Source: Azadirachta indica
Lineage: Eukaryota > Streptophyta > Magnoliopsida > Sapindales > Meliaceae
Direction of reading: 5' to 3'
Assembly: GCA_022749755.1 (NCBI GenBank)
Contig: CM040444.1
Location: forward strand, 16,475,274 to 16,539,273
DNA length: 64,000 nucleotides
Positions 62,389 through 64,000 of this stretch are shown piece by piece. The notes below the pieces were generated by a model, which was not told where the DNA came from, searched no databases, and saw only the letters and a program-made list of their open reading frames with translations. The stretch's first letter is position 1. Every line of letters starts with the position of its first letter. Position numbers and translations under genes: made by a program.

Positions 62389-64000
62389 ATGGCTACCCTC
62401 TCTATTACTTCAAATTCTTCACCAAAAATCCAGACACCATTCTCTCATCGTTCATGCAAAAATAAGATCACGAACCGAACATTTCCATGCACTGTAGCTT
62501 CATGTAGTGATCAATATGTTTCACGTTTTAGGAAACACCCATTTGGACAAAAGTGTGGAAAGACTTTGCAGTTGTCAGTTTCCATGTCAAGAAAATCTTT
62601 CAAGTGTTCAGCTAAAGAAGAGCGTGAGAGTCGTGATCAAACATCTAGTTCTTCATCTTCAGCTGTGGTAGTAGAAGACAAGCCAAGCGATAATGGAGAA
62701 GGAGGGAAAGCAAGTGATGAAGGGTCTGTACAGGAAGTTGAGGCTAGAGAAAAAGAAGCCGAAGAACTTGAAAAACAGCAAGAAATGGACTGGAAAACGG
62801 ATGAGGAGTTCAAGAAATTCATGGGGAATCCTTCAATTGAGGCGGCGATAAAGCTGGAGAAGAAAAGGGCTGACAGGAAGCTCAAGGAGCTTGACAGAGA
62901 GAGTAGTGATAATCCAATTGTTGGGTTGTTTAATAGATTGGTTAGAGATAGTTTGACTAGAGAGAAAGAGAGGTTAGAGAAAGCTGAGGAAGCTTTTAAA
63001 GCTCTTGATCTCAACAAGGTGATTACGTTTCTTCCATAGGATTTGTTTTATTTAACATTTATTATTTAAATAATTGTTTCTGATGCAATCAGTCTTTGCC
63101 GCTAACAAATTTGATCTTCTTTGACAAGGGTTTATGGATTTGTAACGGTGAACAGGGACTAATTTATGAAATATGCATGATGAATATTATAATAATATCT
63201 ATCAATTATTTAATATATGTTTATTATTAAACTGCTTATCATGCATGTTTACTTCAAGGCATTAAGCATGTTCTTTGCTTTGATTTTGGCATGCAGTTGA
63301 AGAGCTGTTTTGGGTTTGATACATTTTTTGCTACGGATGTTCGAAGATTTGGAGATGGAGGTATTTTTATAGGGAATTTGAGGAAACCCCTTGAGGAGGT
63401 CATTCCCAAACTGGAGAAGAAGTTTTCTGAAGCGGCGGGAAGGGAGGTTGTTGTGTGGTTCATGGAGGAAAAGACAAATGACATCACAAAGCAGGTACAT
63501 GATAATGATCCGATATTCAGTTTTATTAAATCATATGCCGTGCTGTAAGAATCTTAGAATACGTTAGGTTGTTATTCCTTAAAATCTTCTGGCTATTTTA
63601 GTGTTGAACTGATTAGTTCATCTGTAACATGCTTCCTTAATTAGCCATAATTTGATTTCCATGAAGGGGTAATCGAGAACTTGAGCTGAAATAGCTGGTC
63701 TGTTTAGTAAATGTACAATTTTTTAGGGCATCTTTTGGGACCATATTATTAAACAATTTTTTGTTCTTTTAAGGCTTGCGTGGTGCAACCAAAAGCAGAA
63801 ATGGATCTCCAGTTTGAGTCAACTAAGCTGAGCACTCCTTGGGGTTATATTAGTGCAATTGTACTCTGTGTTGCAACTTTTGGGACGATAGCTATAATGA
63901 GTGGCTTCTTCCTTAAACCTGATGCTACATTTGACGACTACCTAGCTGACGTTGCGCCTCTCTTCAGTGGCTTCCTTTCCATTTTGGGAGTATCTGAGGT
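62389..64000 (+). CDS. EGY3: EGY3-type chloroplast membrane protein (site-2-protease-like), 5' part
   Basis: Exons 62389-63018, 63297-63494 and 63774 to the window edge; both introns are GT-AG and keep frame, giving 351 residues so far. Residues 1 to about 70 are Ser/Lys-rich without acids, a plastid transit peptide. An acidic/coiled stretch follows (EAREKEAEELEKQQEMDWKT). Exon 2 carries LKSCFGFDTFFATDVRRFGD and the GNLR box (residues 236-239), hallmarks of the EGY family; exon 3 starts ACVVQPKAEMDLQFESTKLS and the first membrane span follows (WGYISAIVLCVATFGTIAIM, about 299-322). EGY proteins resemble S2P metalloproteases of the thylakoid; EGY3 in Arabidopsis is heat- and oxidant-responsive and lacks the zinc-binding HEXXH. 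That part lies beyond the window, so it cannot be checked here. The last bases, GAG GT, could be an exon end. Confidence 0.9.

Noticed and set aside
62637..63017. 126-codon minus-strand ORF
   Set aside because: Antisense shadow of EGY3 exon 1 (Ser/Leu-rich because the sense strand is Glu/Lys-rich).
1..64000. tRNA, rRNA, CRISPR or bacterial-type features
   Set aside because: No tRNA arm motifs, ribosomal RNA or spaced-repeat arrays were seen; the window is ordinary plant nuclear DNA.

Overview
The window is AT-rich plant nuclear DNA from a eudicot. The evidence is GT-AG introns in most genes, plastid and mitochondrial targeting leaders, a phytosulfokine peptide gene, plant-type LTR and LINE retroelements, foldback and MITE-like DNA elements, and long intergenic stretches. 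The species cannot be fixed from the sequence alone. Every functional name below comes from recognising protein motifs, not from a database search.

Left part (about 0.3-17.1 kb): a same-strand tandem array of six copies of a small plant protein family that I cannot name. The copies share three blocks: a basic N-terminus ending in KARDFYVKGMENCA, a central LPKSFSVNSF..DEEF..LLRAAS block, and a C-terminal RSYSVGVGKIGRIDEDKPC..EED..YPRSRSH block. Five copies are open. The fourth is broken: its promoter and N-terminus are missing and it carries a frameshift. Mobile DNA has expanded the array: a decayed Copia-like LTR region (5.7-6.7 kb), a deleted Ty3/gypsy element with a 5-bp target duplication (7.67-10.71 kb), a short LINE-like insertion (11.67-12.02 kb), and a solo LTR just beyond the last copy (17.68-18.40 kb).

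Middle part (about 20-26.3 kb): two minus-strand genes for a 66-residue basic protein, nearly identical in protein and lying in a duplicated segment of about 2 kb. From 26.4 to 29.7 kb no gene can be established.

Right-centre (29.7-42.1 kb): an eight-exon RsmE-type rRNA methyltransferase gene (minus), a single-exon EVE-domain protein gene (minus), a two-exon phytosulfokine precursor gene (plus), and a three-exon gene with a DUF4378-like C-terminus (plus). These are ordinary housekeeping or signalling genes and show no operon-like functional link.

Right part (42.9-64 kb): a 28-coding-exon PRP40-type U1 snRNP/splicing factor gene (minus) with two WW and five FF domains. All exon junctions keep frame except one exon, where a 1-nt net insertion creates an early stop inside FF2; this is either a sequence error or a real lesion. 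Its 2.7-kb 5'UTR intron carries a 351-bp tandem duplication. Beyond it lie a nonautonomous element with long terminal inverted repeats (57.3-58.6 kb), a 1.05-kb foldback element with arms of about 0.5 kb (60.57-61.62 kb), and the first three exons of a plastid EGY3-type membrane protein gene that runs off the right edge.
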